Assembly: GCF_023065955.2 (NCBI RefSeq)
Contig: NW_026622852.1
Coordinates: forward strand, 11,548,423 to 11,612,422
Direction: 5' to 3'
DNA from: Ursus arctos
Lineage: Eukaryota; Chordata; Mammalia; Carnivora; Ursidae
DNA: 64,000 bases
This document shows, piece after piece, positions 11,473 through 24,689 of this stretch. The first letter of the stretch is position 1, and every line of letters begins with the position of its first letter. A program made the position numbers and the translations under genes. The notes beneath the pieces were generated by a model. The model was not told the origin of the DNA. It did not search any database and worked only from the letters and a program-made list of their open reading frames with translations.

Positions 11473-11744
11473 ATATAGTATTTTTAATTTAATTGCTGCC
11501 TTAATGTGTTTTCAGACATTTTAGGTTCAATATATATAAAATTTTTTAAATTACTTAAAGAATTACATAGTGTTTACTTAAAGAATTACCTAGTATATCT
11601 TAAGTGTTTACTGAATGATCATTTGATTTTTTTCTGAAGAAAGATAGAAAAATTACTTTATGTAAGTATATTTATACTAAAGTCTATTTTAAAACATCTT
11701 TTCTTTAAAAAACAAAACTGGAAGTATCACAATCCCAGACTTGA

Positions 11745-11916
<172 letters not shown>

Positions 11917-12894
11917 AATAGACACATAGATCAATGGAACAGAATAGAAAAACCCAGAAATAAACCATAGTTATATGGTCAGTTAATCTTCAACAAAGCT
12001 GGAATGAATATTCAATGGGAAAATGACCATCTCTTCAATAAATTGTGTTGGGAAAACTGGAGAGCTACATGCAAAAGAATGAAACTGGACCAATTTCTCA
12101 CACCATACACAAAAATAAACTCAAAATGGATTAAGGACCTAAATGTGAGACCTGAAACCAAAAAAATCCTAGAAAAGAGCACAAGCAGTAATTTCTCTGA
12201 CATAGGCCATAGCAACATTTTTCTAGGTATGTCTCCTGAGGCAAAGGAAACAAAAGCAAAAATACTACTGAGACTACATCAACATAAAAAGCTTCTGCAC
12301 AGCAAAGGAAACAATCAACACAACTAAAAGGCAACTTACTGAATGGGAGAAGATACTTGCAAATGACCTATCTGATGGTATCTGAAATACATAAAGAACT
12401 GATAAAATTGAATACCCAAAATACAACCCAGTTAAAAACTGAGCAGAGGATATGAACAGACATTTCTCCAAAGAAGACATCCAGATGGGTAACAGACCTG
12501 TGAGAAGATGCTCAGCATCACTCATCATCAGGGAAATGCAAATCAATAGTACAATGAGATACCACCTCACACCTGTCAGAATGGCTAAAATCCAAACACA
12601 AGAAACAACAAGTTTTGGTAATAATGTGGAGAAAAAGGAACCCTCGTGCACTGTTAGTGGGAATCCAAACTGGTGCAGCTACTGTGGAAATGGTATGGAG
12701 GTTCCTCAAAATTTAAAAATAGAATTACCTTGTGATGCATTAATCCCACTACTGGGTACTTTTCCAAGAAATATCAGAACACTAATTCAAAGGGATACAT
12801 GCACCCCTATGTTTATTGCAGCATTATTTAAAATAGCCCAGATATGGAAGCAACACAGGTGTCCATCAATAGATGAATTGATAAAGAAGGTGGG

Positions 12895-12896
<2 letters not shown>

Positions 12897-12926
<30 letters not shown>
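12897..12926 (+). repeat. (AC)15 microsatellite in L1
   Basis: Uninterrupted AC dinucleotides within the L1 ORF2 segment. Confidence 0.97.
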
Positions 12927-12928
<2 letters not shown>

Positions 12929-13018
12929 GAATATTTCAGCCATAAAAAAGAATGAAATCTTGCCATTTGCAATGATGTGAATGGAGCTAGAGAGTAGTCT
13001 GCTAGGTGAAATAAGTCT

Positions 13019-14168
13019 GCTGGCCCTGTGCTAATAGAGACTTTTTTAAAGACAGAAATGAGCCTTATATGAATTTATGTTCAAGTGTAAAAAAAATAAT
13101 AGTGGTGAAACTTGATCTGCTACAAATTGGAATTTGAAATAAACAAACCGCTGTGTGGAAGAAAACCTAACAGATGAAAGTGATTTATCAGAAAATGGAA
13201 AAGCAAATGATAGTTTGTTCAGCTATTTTAGAAGGATGGACTATAGTTAAAGCCAGAAACAATAGAAAATGTTGAGGAATCTTTCACAGAGGAACCAATT
13301 GTCCATATCCTGATTTTTTCCCTTCACCCTTCAATACTCTGGACTTGCACAAATTGGCCCTCTCAAAATCTGAGAATTGGAAAGCAACAGTGGAACCTCC
13401 AGAAAGCTCTACTGAACATTTGATAACTCGTTTACTAGAAATGTTAAGATTGCAACATATGACTGTACAAAAAGAGAGGCCTGGACTACAAACTACCTTC
13501 TGTACTCCAGCAGCTACTGAACGACCCTCTTCCTCCAAAACTAACCAAAGTGAGACAGCCAAAACTTTTGGACTCTTTGAGTCTTAAGACGGCTTGTATA
13601 GATGGAAGTCATGAAAAAAGAGAAAGCAATTCTGGATCTTGCAAGCTTGAACAAAATGCTTCAAAATGGAATTAGAGCAATGCCAGCGTATAAATATAGA
13701 TGGAATTCTAGACCACCATTTCTAAAAAGTTCACTCACCACCAAACAGTTGATTGCAACTTCACATAACTTTAGGAATCCCAAAATCTCCATTTTAAATC
13801 CATGCCAAGAACTCTCAATCAAGCCTACTACTTCCCAAACAACTCAATCACTGGTTAAAATGGTCTAAACAAGACGTCTGCCATCAAGGTCTTCAATACC
13901 AGTTATACCTGTACCTCTGTCTTTTCCTGAAAATCAGGGAGAAGAAATTAAGGCACCAAGGACCAAAAAGAAATTTTACCAAAAACCATAGTTTGAATAG
14001 ACTTTCTGTATTCAGAAGCTAAAGTGTTAATCACCTTCCTTTAAAGCTAAGGGTAAGTGTTCACCCATTGACCAAACGTAACTTTTCCTTCATAATCTTA
14101 GTGTTAGCAAATCTATTTCCAAGATGCTTGGCTAAAATATGGCTCGTTAGTTCTAAGATGCAGGTACT

Positions 14169-14205
<37 letters not shown>

Positions 14206-14500
14206 TAACTTCATGTGAAATGGACCGGAACTGGTACAAATCACTGCTGAGATGTCTATATATAAATCCAAGGGCTTCCATACTGACATATTTGACAATC
14301 TTTTCCATGTTATGTTTCAAAGGAATGTTTCACTTAGTAAACTATTCAGTTCAAAAGATTATCCTTTTGTTGTGATTGTTTCCCAGTACAATTCCATCAT
14401 TAATAATGCTACAATTTGGGGGGGGGAACCCTAAGACAAAAATTTCACTCTGAAATAGATTTTTGGGACTTTTTTAAATAAAGTGAACTAGCATACATGA
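13019..14500 (+). pseudogene. FAM217A: Processed pseudogene resembling FAM217A
   Basis: Intronless, multiply broken coding sequence in the sense orientation. Pieces in different frames read TDESDLSENGKANDS (about 13170), PYPDFFPSPFNTLDLHKLAL (about 13305), STEHLITRLLEMLRLQHMTV, then after a frameshift SLSLKTACIDGSHEKRESNS, WNSRPPFLKSSLTTKQLIA and EEIKAPRTKKKFY (about 13940). These resemble consecutive parts of FAM217A (C6orf146), a poorly characterised protein, as I remember it. Several frameshifts and stops rule out function. A 3'UTR-like tail follows, containing a CA microsatellite and an AATAAA at 14477; no poly(A) tract survives. The 5' part of the mRNA is missing and the copy abuts an L1 segment directly. 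The parent assignment is from memory of the protein. Confidence 0.65.
14171..14202 (+). repeat. (AC)16 microsatellite
   Basis: Uninterrupted AC dinucleotides in the 3'UTR-like part of the FAM217A-like retrocopy. Confidence 0.97.
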
Positions 14501-14519
14501 ATAAGGTATTGCAGTATTT

Positions 14520-15035
14520 TTGTAATAGTGAAGAATTAGAAGTAGTCTAAATGCCTATTAATAGCTGATAAAAGTGCATTGTAATATATTAATATAATGT
14601 GATACTGTATTACATTTAACATGAATAAATTGGATCTATATTTATCAAAATGGAAGGGCCTCAAAAGCAAAAGTTGAGTTAAAAGAAGGAAATTGAATAA
14701 TAGTATATCATATATGTCAGAGTATATATTCTCTAAAATATAAAATTTTAAACCATATATTGTACTATATTTTTGTAGATATATGTGTGTGTACATACAT
14801 ACATATGTATCCATATATATGTTATCTATAGTTATCTATAGTTATCATAGTTATCTGTAACTAAACAGATACATATATAGTATTAAAACACAAAACAGAA
14901 ATATACACACCAAATTAAAGGAACTGGTTATTTCTGGGGAGGGAAGAAAGGTGGACTATTATAGGAGATAATATTATTTACAGAATATTTTATTTTTTCA
15001 CAAAAATAAAAGCTTTGAATTAAGTATGGCATAAT
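14520..15035 (+). mobile_element. Old L1 3' end (L1M-type), sense
   Basis: 'GAATTAGAAGTAGTCTAAAT' through 'CTGGTTATTTCTGGGGAGGG' and on to 'TATTTTTTCACAAAAATAAA' follow the order of an L1M ORF2 end and 3'UTR. Diverged. Confidence 0.6.
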
Positions 15036-15199
15036 ATTAATGTTTTTAAACCCAAATGTTTGGCACATTAATGTTGGTTATATTACTCTCCATACTTTTG
15101 TTACATTTGAAATATTCTTTCTGTTTCTGAAGTATGTACTCAAAAACCTAGTAAAGCCACTTCTAGTTGAAAACACTAAAGAGATATTACATATGGGCA

Positions 15200-15965
15200 C
15201 ATATGTTCACTATAGCATTGTCTATAATTATGAAAAATGGAAACAACCCAAATAGCAGATGATACAACTGTATAACTAAAAGTTCCAAGAACTTCAATTT
15301 AAAAGAAAACTATTTTAATTAGTGGAATACACCATATTCTCAAACCATACACAGAAATCAATTCTAGATGAATGCAGGTCTAATTGTGAAGGGTTAAGTA
15401 ATGGAGCTTTTATTTATCTTATTTTTTATTTTGGTGGGGGGAGGGAAAGAGAGAGGAGGGGGAAGGAACAGAGGGAGAGAGAGAGAGAGAATCTTAAGCT
15501 TCACACCCATTGCAGAACCCGATGTGGGGCATGATTCACAACCCTGAGATTATGACCTGAGCCAAAATGGAGAGTTGGATGCTTATCTGCCTGAGCCATC
15601 AGGAGCCCCATGTTAAGTCATAGAGCTTTTAGATGAAAACAGGAAAACATCTATTTGTCTGTGTAGTAGGCAAAGGTTTCTTAAAACAGATTAAATATAA
15701 ACTAAAAATTGATAAACCAGGTTATGTTAAAACCAAGAGCCACTGTTTATCAAAAGATATCATTAAATGACTTAAAAGGCAACATTCAGAGTGAAAAAAG
15801 ATATTTGCAGTATATATGTCCGCCTGAATATCTGGAGAATTCCTATGAATGATTAAGTAAAGGACAGTCAACCCAATAAAAAAATGAGCAGAACACTTGA
15901 ATAGATGTAAAAGAGCACATCCAAATGGCCGATGCACATAGGAGAAAAGTGCTCTACACTCAATT
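15200..15965 (+). mobile_element. Old L1 ORF2 remnant, sense, split by a SINE
   Basis: 15205-15255 and 15720-15965 contain decayed L1 phrases ('AAATGGAAACAACCCAAATA', 'AAAAAATGAGCAGAACACTT', 'CACATCCAAATGGCCGATGC'). Confidence 0.55.
15413..15611 (-). repeat. Carnivore SINE, antisense
   Basis: 'ACAACCCTGAGATTATGACC' core, ends 'GAGCCATCAGGAGCCCC'. 20-bp TSD, GTTAAGTAATGGAGCTTTTA, with two mismatches (15393-15412 and 15612-15631). Confidence 0.9.
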
Positions 15966-16169
15966 TGTCGTCTTCTTCTAGTTTTTGTAATTGGGAGTTT
16001 CGTTGTAGATCTTTTTTTTTTTCTTTCTAATATATGCATATAGTGGGGTAGAAAGCCACGTAAGCAGTTTGTTAGCTCCTCATATTTTGAAATTTGGTAC
16101 TTTAATTTTTTTATAATTCAAACTTTTTAAATTCCTCTTGAAATCTTTATCTGGAGGAAAAGGTTTAGA

Positions 16170-17300
16170 AGTTTTAAGTTGAGGGATTTCTCAGACATCT
16201 TTCTGGTATTGATTTCTAATTTAATTATATCATAGCCACTGAAGATACTTTCCATGATTTAGATCTTTTTAATTTTGCTGAGAATTGCTTTATGGTCCGG
16301 CATATGGTTTTATCTTAGTGAAAACTCCATGACACTTGAAAACTGTTATTGGGTGGAATGTTTTATAAATGTCTATAAAAGTTTTTTCATAGTCTTTTCA
16401 AATATTCTGTGTCCTGTTTTCCATTCACTTTCTGTATTGATTGCTGAGACAGGTGTGTTTAAAATCTGTTTAAACATTTTCAGATTTTTAAAAACACTGT
16501 TAGCACAGGTTTCAAGTATCCTTTACCAGAGACTTGTTTATCCCTATTCATTAGATGACTCTTTTGGATTCTTTGTTGAATGTTCCTGGTGATCAACAGA
16601 GATTCTCCTCTCAAGCTGGTCAGAATTAAAGGTCTCCCAATCCTGTGTAAACTCTGGGAATAGTTCCTTTAAGAGCTCCACTGGTTCTCTGCCTGCCTTG
16701 TTGAATTTGATCCTACTTGTATGCAGCAAAGTATTTAGCTATAGACTCAAAAGGATTCTTTTTTTTTTTTTTTTAAGATTTTACTTATTTATTTGAAGAG
16801 AGAGACAGCCAGCGAGAGAAGGAACACAATCAGGGGGAGTGGGAGAGGGAGAAGCAGGCTTCCAGCAGAGGAGCCTGATGTGGGGCTCGATCCCACAACG
16901 CCGGGATCACGCCCTGAGCCGAAGGCAGACGCTTAAGGACTGCACTACCCAGGCACCCCTCAAAAGGATTCTTATGCAGATTTCTGTAGCTATTTCTTTT
17001 TGTAGCTCCCTCCTCTGGGAACTGTGTGTCACAAATTCTATCATTTCAGCCTTCCCAAACTCCAGTGTCTTTCTCTTCATCTCAACAAGGCCATCATGTT
17101 TTTTTTGGAACCTGTCTCCCTGCATCATAGTATGGAGACTGGCTCCTGGCAGAAATCTAGGCTATCATTAGGGCCCTCTTTGTTAATTTGCTTTCTCTCA
17201 GGGATCACAGTTCTCTGCTGCCTGTCGTCCAGCATCTGAATATAGTCATTTCATATAATTTGTCCAGTAAGAAGTAGATTTTGAATTGTGGTCCTTCAGA
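16170..17300 (-). mobile_element. Old L1/HAL1-type sequence, antisense, split by a SINE
   Basis: 16200-16420 reads as reversed L1 ORF2 ('ATTGCTTTATGGTCCGGCAT', 'TTGGGTGGAATGTTTTATAA'). The following part to about 17300 looks like an older LINE-like internal region but is less certain. Confidence 0.5.
16761..16958 (-). repeat. Carnivore tRNA-Lys SINE, antisense, young
   Basis: T run, then 'AGATTTTACTTATTTATTTG', ends 'ACTACCCAGGCACCC'. Perfect 15-bp TSD CTCAAAAGGATTCTT (16746-16760 and 16959-16973). Confidence 0.94.
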
Positions 17301-18089
17301 GTGTCAGGAACATCAGAACAGGTGGGCCATAAACCAGAGTCAGTAAATATCCAATGTTCGTCCTGCTCAGAGGTGCTGACTCCGACAGCCTTCCGCCAAA
17401 CATCCAGTATGATGGGGTTTGTTGGTGCTTAGTTTGACTCAAGAACCGTTGGTCCCTCATATTTATATATACTTATTAAACGTAGGGACTGTGTAAGCTC
17501 TTTCCAGACAAAACAAAACAAACAAAACAAAAAACAAGCTATAAGTATAAAATACCTCTAAATAAGCAAGAAATAACATTTCCAACAATTGTAGCCCTGT
17601 GTTCTGCTATGTTAGTGATCTGAAAGCCGAGGAAAACTAAGTCGAGATGAGCTACATCTGTTTTTTTCTTTGTTGGGGCCATCCTATTTCAGAATGTTCC
17701 ATGTCCTTAGCTAAACTAGGCAGGAACCTCATCCAAACTTAGTTGCTGTGTGCATGGGTGTGTGTGTGTGCTCCTCCCATCAGTCTGGAACCTACCTGAG
17801 AACCTGTGGATATAGTCATAGAATCCTAATATTTTAGATCCTTATGTATGTGTGTTTATATTTATATTAAAAATATAAGTATACACATCAAACTGTAAAC
17901 ATCAATTTTTCAAGAAATGAGTGAGGAAAAGCAGAAACTACTTGTTTTTCAATATTTATATAAAGTATAAATATAAAAAATGTATTTCTTAATACATAAA
18001 TGTTATAATTGAATAAATTTTTTATAAAATAAAATAGAAATATAGTTCTTATATTGTTGAATACATATCAGTTTAGAGTTGCTGTATCT
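17301..18089 (+). other. CNTLN: CNTLN intron, nothing firmly recognised
   Basis: Includes an AACAAAAC-rich stretch (17508-17535) and a short GT run (17755-17771). Confidence 0.5.
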
Positions 18090-18888
18090 TCTTGGTAATG
18101 CATTCCTTTGATCATTATGTAATAGCCATCTTTAATATTATTTTTTCTTAGTGTATATTTTATTTTTTATGCTCCTTTAAAAAATCCTTCTCTTGCCTTA
18201 GACTGCATACATTTTGTTCATTTCTTTTTTTAACCTTTTCTGATTTGTAAATTTTATATGTTTTCCATTCCTTAAATGCTTTTTCTTGAAATTCTGCATC
18301 ATTTATTTGACAAACTAAGGTTCATCAACCCCTTCAATTCTCCAACAATACAGGGTTCTTAAAATACTGTAACTCTGATCCTGTTCTTGATCTTATATTA
18401 CTTTATTGTTCAGAATTTCAGTTCTACCGTGTTGTGTCTCTACCTTCATTTGAATATTGTTTTATTGACTTTACACGATAAATGTTCGTTTACTTCCATG
18501 TATATGTTTACAGATGTCTTTCTTCATCACTGCCTATTTTATTTCATATATTGATTTTGAGGGTTTTTTTTTTTTACCTAAAATATATTCTTTAATAGTT
18601 CTTTCACCTAAGATCTATGAATACTAAGTCTTTGAATGTTGAAGATATTACTTATTTTTCTTCCGACTTTTCTTGTTGCTGTGAGAAGTCTTCTATTTCT
18701 CCAAAGCTCTTTAGTTGTTAAGTAACATCTCTTCTCAATATGGTTGATTTTAAGATTGTCTCTTTTTCTGTGCTGTCCTGCGGTTTCCCTGTTTCTAACT
18801 GTGAATATAGTTTTATTTATTCTGTTTGCAGTTTGTGATACTCTCTTAATCTATTAATCTATTTATTCACATTTTTCATCAGCTCTCA

Positions 18889-18890
<2 letters not shown>
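18090..18890 (-). mobile_element. Old L1/HAL1-like sequence, antisense
   Basis: T-rich text with 'CTTTGATCATTATGTAATAG' and 'CTTTTTCTGTGCTGTCCTGC' resembles reversed L1/HAL1 ORF2. Strongly diverged. Confidence 0.45.

Positions 18891-18892
<2 letters not shown>

Positions 18893-18936
<44 letters not shown>
18893..18936 (+). repeat. (TA)22 microsatellite
   Basis: Uninterrupted TA dinucleotides directly before a SINE tail. Confidence 0.97.
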
Positions 18937-18939
<3 letters not shown>

Positions 18940-18940
<1 letters not shown>

Positions 18941-19113
18941 TTTTTTTTTTTTTTAATTTATTTGCGATAGAGAGAGCACATGAGTGGAGGGAGGAGCAGA
19001 GGCGGGGCAGGGAGAGGATCCCAAGCAGGCTCCACGCTCAGTGCGGACCCCTACACAGGGCTCGATCTCATGACCCTGAGATCATGACCTGAGCAGAAAT
19101 CAACCCAGGCACC
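18940..19113 (-). repeat. Carnivore SINE, antisense, with internal deletion near the head
   Basis: T run, 'TTTATTTGCGATAGAGAGAG', 'CATGACCCTGAGATCATGAC', ends 'CAACCCAGGCACCCC'. The A/B-box end is shortened. Confidence 0.88.
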
Positions 19114-19114
19114 C

Positions 19115-19985
19115 CTCTCCTTGAATAATTTCTGAGATGCCTTTTGGGCTTCTCATTCAAACATTCTTTATATATTGTTACTGTTTTCCTTCCTTTTGTT
19201 TCTTTATGTTGTCTCTAATTTTACTAGTTTTCATTAGCTTTGTCTGTGTGCTATTTAACACATTCATTGAGCTTTCAATTATTATGTTTTTAAAAATATA
19301 TGTTTTGGCCCCTTTTTTTCCTTTTTTTCAACATTTTTAAAACTCTAATTATATAAAAACTCATTTTGAATTGTTCTATTATTTTTATTTCCCTACTGTG
19401 CATTCTCTCATTTTGGTGGGGTGATATGTAGAGTGTCATTCGTGGCTTTGAACTTATTCATACAATTATTCTTATCTGCAAATTTAACTTCTTTTGAGTT
19501 TTATTTTCTGTGGTGCTCTTTCTCCAGTCCATTCTCTCAGTTCTGGAAGCCTGTCTGTAATGGATGATTGTGTCTGCCTGAACTCTCCAATGGACACTGG
19601 CCATGAACCAGTTTTTACATTACTGTCAATTCTTAAGATCTCTGCAAATGTATATGGCTTGATTTTTGAAACCAGTTAATATAGGCTTGCCTCTTTTTAA
19701 TGAAACTACAGCCAGATAAACTGTGATATTTTTGTCACACTCAGCAAATTTTTGTCTCCTATCTTGCTACCGTTAGCCCCATTTTGTCTCTCAGCCATAG
19801 AGGGCCTTGGGCTTAAACTTCCATCCCCATTCAGGTCTGAAGGTCTGAGGTCTCCATAGGTGGTATTTGATCCAGTCTCTCATCGTGGTAGTTCAATTCC
19901 ATTTTACTAGTAGGGGTTCTTTGTCTCTTCTTGGCATCTAGAATGTACTCTTTTGGCTTTCAGTATATTAACCATTTTATCATGA
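19115..19985 (-). mobile_element. Possible old LINE-derived sequence, antisense
   Basis: T-rich, with phrases such as 'AATTTCTGAGATGCCTTTTG' and 'TTCAGTTCTGGAAGCCTGTC' suggestive of reversed old LINE. Low certainty; nothing coding is seen. Confidence 0.35.
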
Positions 19986-20026
19986 TTTTTCCATAGGATA
20001 TCTGTGTGTTAAGAAGTGTTGGGTTG

Positions 20027-20138
20027 GGGTGCCTGCCTGGCCGACAGTTAATATAGCATGTGACTTTGATCTTGGGGCTATAAGTTCGAGCCCCACGGTG
20101 GATGTAGAGATTACTTAAAAATAAAATCTTAGAAAAAA
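20027..20138 (+). repeat. Short old carnivore SINE
   Basis: 'GGGTGCCTGCCTGGCCGACA' head, 'TAAGTTCGAGCCCCACGGTG' core, 'GAGATTACTTAAAAATAAAA' tail. Confidence 0.85.
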
Positions 20139-20427
20139 AAGTGGTTGGGTAACTCAGTACATTATTTCTTTTTATCATATAATCTATGTTTTAAGTATTT
20201 AACATATTCACTTAGATAAATTTTAAAATCACTTAAGACATTTTACTTCCCAGATTCTCATTAAAATTCAATTTTAGTTGTTAGAATTTGTTAATAGTGG
20301 TATATTTTTCTTTTATTTTACTACTAATTCATATTTTGTTAAATATCTTTAATACTTTCATCTGTTTGCTACATTATTCCTTAACTTACATGTTTTAAAT
20401 AATCACTTATTATGTTAATTTTCATAG

Positions 20428-20528
20428 GATGAATCTTCAAGAAGAATTGGATAAACTTAAAGTACGTATATCTGTTGATAAGGCAACAATACAAGAATTG
20501 AATACGTGTATGGCAGAGAAAAGAGAAG
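20428..20528 (+). CDS. CNTLN: CNTLN internal exon b
   Basis: 101-nt exon after acceptor TTTTCATAG. Its first G completes the lysine codon of the preceding exon, then the frame reads MNLQEELDKLKVRISVDKA and on to CMAEKRE. Leucine, isoleucine and charged residues alternate as in a coiled coil. It ends in phase 1 at GAA G|GTACAT, a non-consensus (GTACAT) but plausible donor. The 19.5 kb upstream intron carries most of the mobile elements of the window. Assignment rests on protein resemblance to centlein and phase continuity on both sides. Confidence 0.9.
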
Positions 20529-21324
20529 GTACATTTTTTTGTGAGACTATTTATTGCAGGCATTTTAAAATAATCTAGTTCTTGATGTTTTATTTTCAAT
20601 TCCTTGTACAAATCTTATCCTTGTTCCCCTTCTGTCTACTGCTTTACTTATTGATATGTCATTAACATTTTTACCTTACATGAGGAAATCAAATAGGATG
20701 CCTGAAAGTCAGCTTTATAATTCATTAAAAATTCTAAAGAGATATTTGATAAGGAAAAAAGATGTTTGTTTTTCGATTCATCAATAAGGTTTTACTAGTT
20801 ATGTGTGTTCAGAGTTCTATAAATTCTATAGAGTTATTGTATTAGATATTAATAATTCATTTATATTTTTGTTTGATATTACATTTTTCTGGAACTCATT
20901 TAGTTCTCATCTCTTGTCCTGGAATCAAAAGCATAGAGTTAGAAGGAAACTGGAGATCTGCAAGTCCACCACCTTCCTGATCACTAGCCTAAACTGTTTA
21001 GTAAAAGGAATGTATCAGTTCCAACTGAAGGGTTATTCCTTTGTTAAAACCAAGATAACTGTATTTTCTATAAGACTTCAGTCCATACTGAAATACCTCA
21101 TTAGAAAAAAATTAATTTGATAGCTTCATTGTTACCACTGTACTTTTTAGGTATTGACAATTTATAATTAATAAATAACTTAATAATTTATACTTAATAA
21201 GTTTTTGTATACCACTCATCTGCCCATTGTCCCAATTACTGTTGTTCCGATCGCTCTTAGTTAAGTCACTGGTGACTTGTCAGAGCCAATGTTTGAAATC
21301 AACTATTTTACACCACTGATTTAT

Positions 21325-21534
21325 TAATTTATTTATTTTTAAAGATTTTATTTATTTGTCAGAGAGAGAGAGAATGCAAGCATATGCAGGGGGAGTGGCA
21401 GGCAGAGGGAGAAGCAGGCTCCCCGCTGAGCAAGGAACCCAATGCGGGACTCGATCCTAGGACTCCGGGATCATGACCTGAGCCAAAAGCAGATGCTTAG
21501 CTGACTGAGCCACCCAGGCATCCCTACACCACTG
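21325..21534 (-). repeat. Carnivore SINE, antisense
   Basis: Ends 'GAGCCACCCAGGCATCCC'. Perfect 16-bp TSD TACACCACTGATTTAT (21309-21324 and 21535-21550). Confidence 0.94.
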
Positions 21535-21824
21535 ATTTATACTATATTTCAAGCTTACTCCTTCATTGGCTTCTGAAACATTGATTTCCCTTTGTTTTAA
21601 CTGTGCTTGCCTCTCTTCTGTTTCTTCCACTGGAACTTCCTTCCATTTATTACTTAACTATTGGGGTTCTCTAAGATTTTATCCTTGGCTTACTTTTCAA
21701 GAATAATAACTTTATTGTTCCCGGAAAAATTACACATACTTACATATATTCAAGAAATAAGAAAGAATAAAAAAAGACAAAGAAAAGCATCCTAATTCAC
21801 ACACACTTAAAAATCAAAATTTCA

Positions 21825-22020
21825 GGGGCGCCTGGGTGGCACAGCGGTTAAGCGTCTGCCTTCGGCTCAGGGCGTGATCCCGGAGTGCTGGGATCGAGCC
21901 CCACGTCAGGCTCCTCTGATGTGAGCCTGCTTCTTCCTCTCCCACTCCCCCTGCTTGTGTTCCCTCTCTCACTGGCTGTCTCTATCTCTGTCAAAATAAA
22001 TAAAATAAAATCTTTAAAAA
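21825..22020 (+). repeat. Carnivore tRNA-Lys SINE, young
   Basis: Intact head GGGGCGCCTGGGTGGCACAG and full body; TSD AAAAATCAAAATTTC (21809-21823 and 22021-22035). Confidence 0.94.
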
Positions 22021-22035
22021 AAAAATCAAAATTTC

Positions 22036-22959
22036 GATCTTAAATAATTATCAAATCAAACACCTCAATACTTAGAAGCCTAGTTAGATAAATTGTGGAA
22101 AAAGAAAACCATAGTGTATGCTATTTTTAAAAAAGATATTTACATATGATTTTGTTTGGCACCAACCAAATAAAAAGAAACAGGTGTAAACATGAAAGAA
22201 CTGTTGAACTTTAGGTAAATGTCTCATTACTTCAATAAATATTAATTTCTAAAACTTCCCTCGAAGGTTAAAAAGAAAGGTTCTAAAAACACTGAAGACA
22301 GAATTACTTTGTATTTTTAAAAGTATATATTTCAGATTCAGGGCATATTAAAAATTAATTCCTTGCCATGCAAGATGAAAATAACAGTTGTTTTTATAAA
22401 AACATTTTATTTTGTTTCCCTCACATCTTGAGTCTTGTTCATTAAATGACCTTTTAATTTTATCAGAGTCTGTAACTTAATATATTGCAACAATGATTTC
22501 CTCAGTTTTAAAGTTTTATTTTTATATACAATGGACTCAGTACTCATCACAGTTTTTAAAGCCACAGCCTTTCTATTCATGAGTTCTTATTTTGATTTAT
22601 TTTTTGATTAGCCAGATAGAACTGAAACTGCTTTTTTTTTTCAAGAAGGAATCAAAAGAGCCATACGTGTAAGAACTTAGATGTTTGAAAATATGTTTCA
22701 ACAGTCGTTATAGTCAATGAATAAATTGGCTAGGTATAATTTTATCATTTCACACTTTTTTCCCCCTCAGACCTTTCTAGATATTACTCATTTTTAGAAT
22801 GGAAGGTTGTTGTCGAGATATATTATAGAGAGGTGTCTGGTTTTCCTTCCCTTCTGTACCTCACTCCTTTCTTTGGATGTGACTTGCTTTTGCTATGTAA
22901 ATTTTTAGTTTCTTCAACTTGATGTTCCAAAATTTTAAAAGAATTTGTCTTGATATACT
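22036..22959 (+). other. CNTLN: CNTLN intron, nothing recognised
   Basis: AT-rich unique-looking sequence. Confidence 0.55.
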
Positions 22960-24430
22960 TTGTTCTAAATCATATTTTTGGGTTATCCATGTGATTTATT
23001 ACTTGTCAATTAAGATCTTCCTGTATTACAAGGAAATGTATTTTTGCATATTCCATCTTTTTATACTCTAATTCGAGGATAATTCTTTATGTTTGGTTAC
23101 TTTTTGTCTGGGTTTCCTATCTGTTTTCTTCTAATTCTTTAATCTTTGTCTTTTTCTTCTGCATTCAGTTTGTCTAAAGACTTTACCTTCATCAATAATT
23201 CAGTTTTGAGCTATCTATATATATTCTTTCCTTTGTTCTTTCTAATATTATTATTAAATCTACAGTGATGTTTTCTGGTTCTTAATGTATTGCTTCAACT
23301 CTTAAATTCCCACTTTTTTCCTTTGTATATCTTATTATTGATTTTCTGAGCTCATATGTTTTTAAATTCAGGTTTATGGCAAGTTCTTTTCTTTCTTTGA
23401 TTGTGTTTTCTTCCAGACTGGATTTTAAATCTGTATTTTGTTAAATGTTCATTTCACTCCACCTACAAGAGAGTGTTTCCTGTTCGGGAAGGGGTGATCC
23501 CAGGGATTTAAAATGATATTTGGCTTTGCATGTAACCAACGTAGTGGTTCTTATCTTTACCAAGAATCATTTATGCTGCTCTTCATTCCTTCTTGTAGAT
23601 CCAGATTTACATTTGATGTCCTTTTCTATTTTCCTAAAGGACTCCCTTTAATAGTTATATAGTACACATCTGCTGGTGATGAATTCTTTCAGGTTTTATA
23701 TACCTGTAAAAGCAATCTTTATTTTGTCTTCATTTTTGAAAGATACTTTCACCAAGTATAGAATTCTGTATTGGCAGGTTTTTTTTCTTTTGATACTTAA
23801 AAAAAATTGCTCCACTCTCTCTGACTTAAAATGCTTCCAATGATAATTCTCCTGTCATTCTTATCTTTTTTCAAAGATACATAACAAGTCTTTTTTTCTT
23901 TTTCCTGTTCTCTGCTATTGGGAAAAGGAACTATTCTTGGGCCTATGTGAATTTTGAAGATTATTTCCTCTAATCCTTTTAGGTGGTTCTTTTTTTGGGT
24001 TGTTTATATACATTTGTGTGCTGTTCAGTACTTAGCCGAAGACTTGAGGGGGGACCTTCTGTAGATCGTCAGAGCTCTCCCTGTCTCTGAGAAGTTTCTC
24101 TAGCACTTTACCCTGCAAACTTGAGCTTCCTTGGCCTCCCTGGACTCTGGGGTCTATCACTGAAATTTAAGAAGATCACCAGACTCCATTAAGTCCCTCA
24201 TTTTTGTGCTGTGGCCTGGAAGCTCTCTATGCAGTACGCGGGAACAATGATTGAGTTCACTTCATTTGTTTGCCCTCTCTCAGGGATGACTACCTTCCAT
24301 CGTCTTATGCCCAGCGTCTGACAACCATTTTTTCATCTATTTTCTCTAGTTTTAGTTGTTGCACATGGACAGGTAAATTTGGTGCCCTGGTACTTACTTT
24401 TATTGTCATTGAACATGTTTTCCCTGGATT
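22960..24430 (-). mobile_element. Old L1/HAL1-type sequence, antisense
   Basis: 23090-23440 and 23680-24430 read like reversed old LINE internal sequence ('AGTTCTTTTCTTTCTTTGAT', 'ACCAAGTATAGAATTCTGTA', 'CTTTTCCTGTTCTCTGCTAT'). No intact frame. Confidence 0.5.
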
Positions 24431-24689
24431 AAAATCCCAAATCTATATGAATAGTAGCTTTTTTCCATGTACCAGATGTATTTTTTTATTTCTTGCCACC
24501 TATTTTCCCCTGGCTATTTTTACAATGATTTCCAAAGTTATGCATGTTCTTAGAACAAACTCATTACCTTTCCTCTCAAATCAGTTCTGTCTCTTCTAAC
24601 TTCCCACATGAGAACCTTAACCCCCTACCACACTAAATTCCTCTTTACTGAAAATTGCAATTCATAGTGTAGTGAGTCTCCTACAATCC

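Noticed and set aside
12004..12955. Open frames of 107 and 167 codons on the + strand
   Set aside because: They are decayed L1 ORF2 pieces, one ending in a CA microsatellite, not a host gene.
13345..13868. Two frames of 80 and 88 codons that look like a small gene pair
   Set aside because: They are frameshifted parts of one FAM217A-like processed pseudogene.
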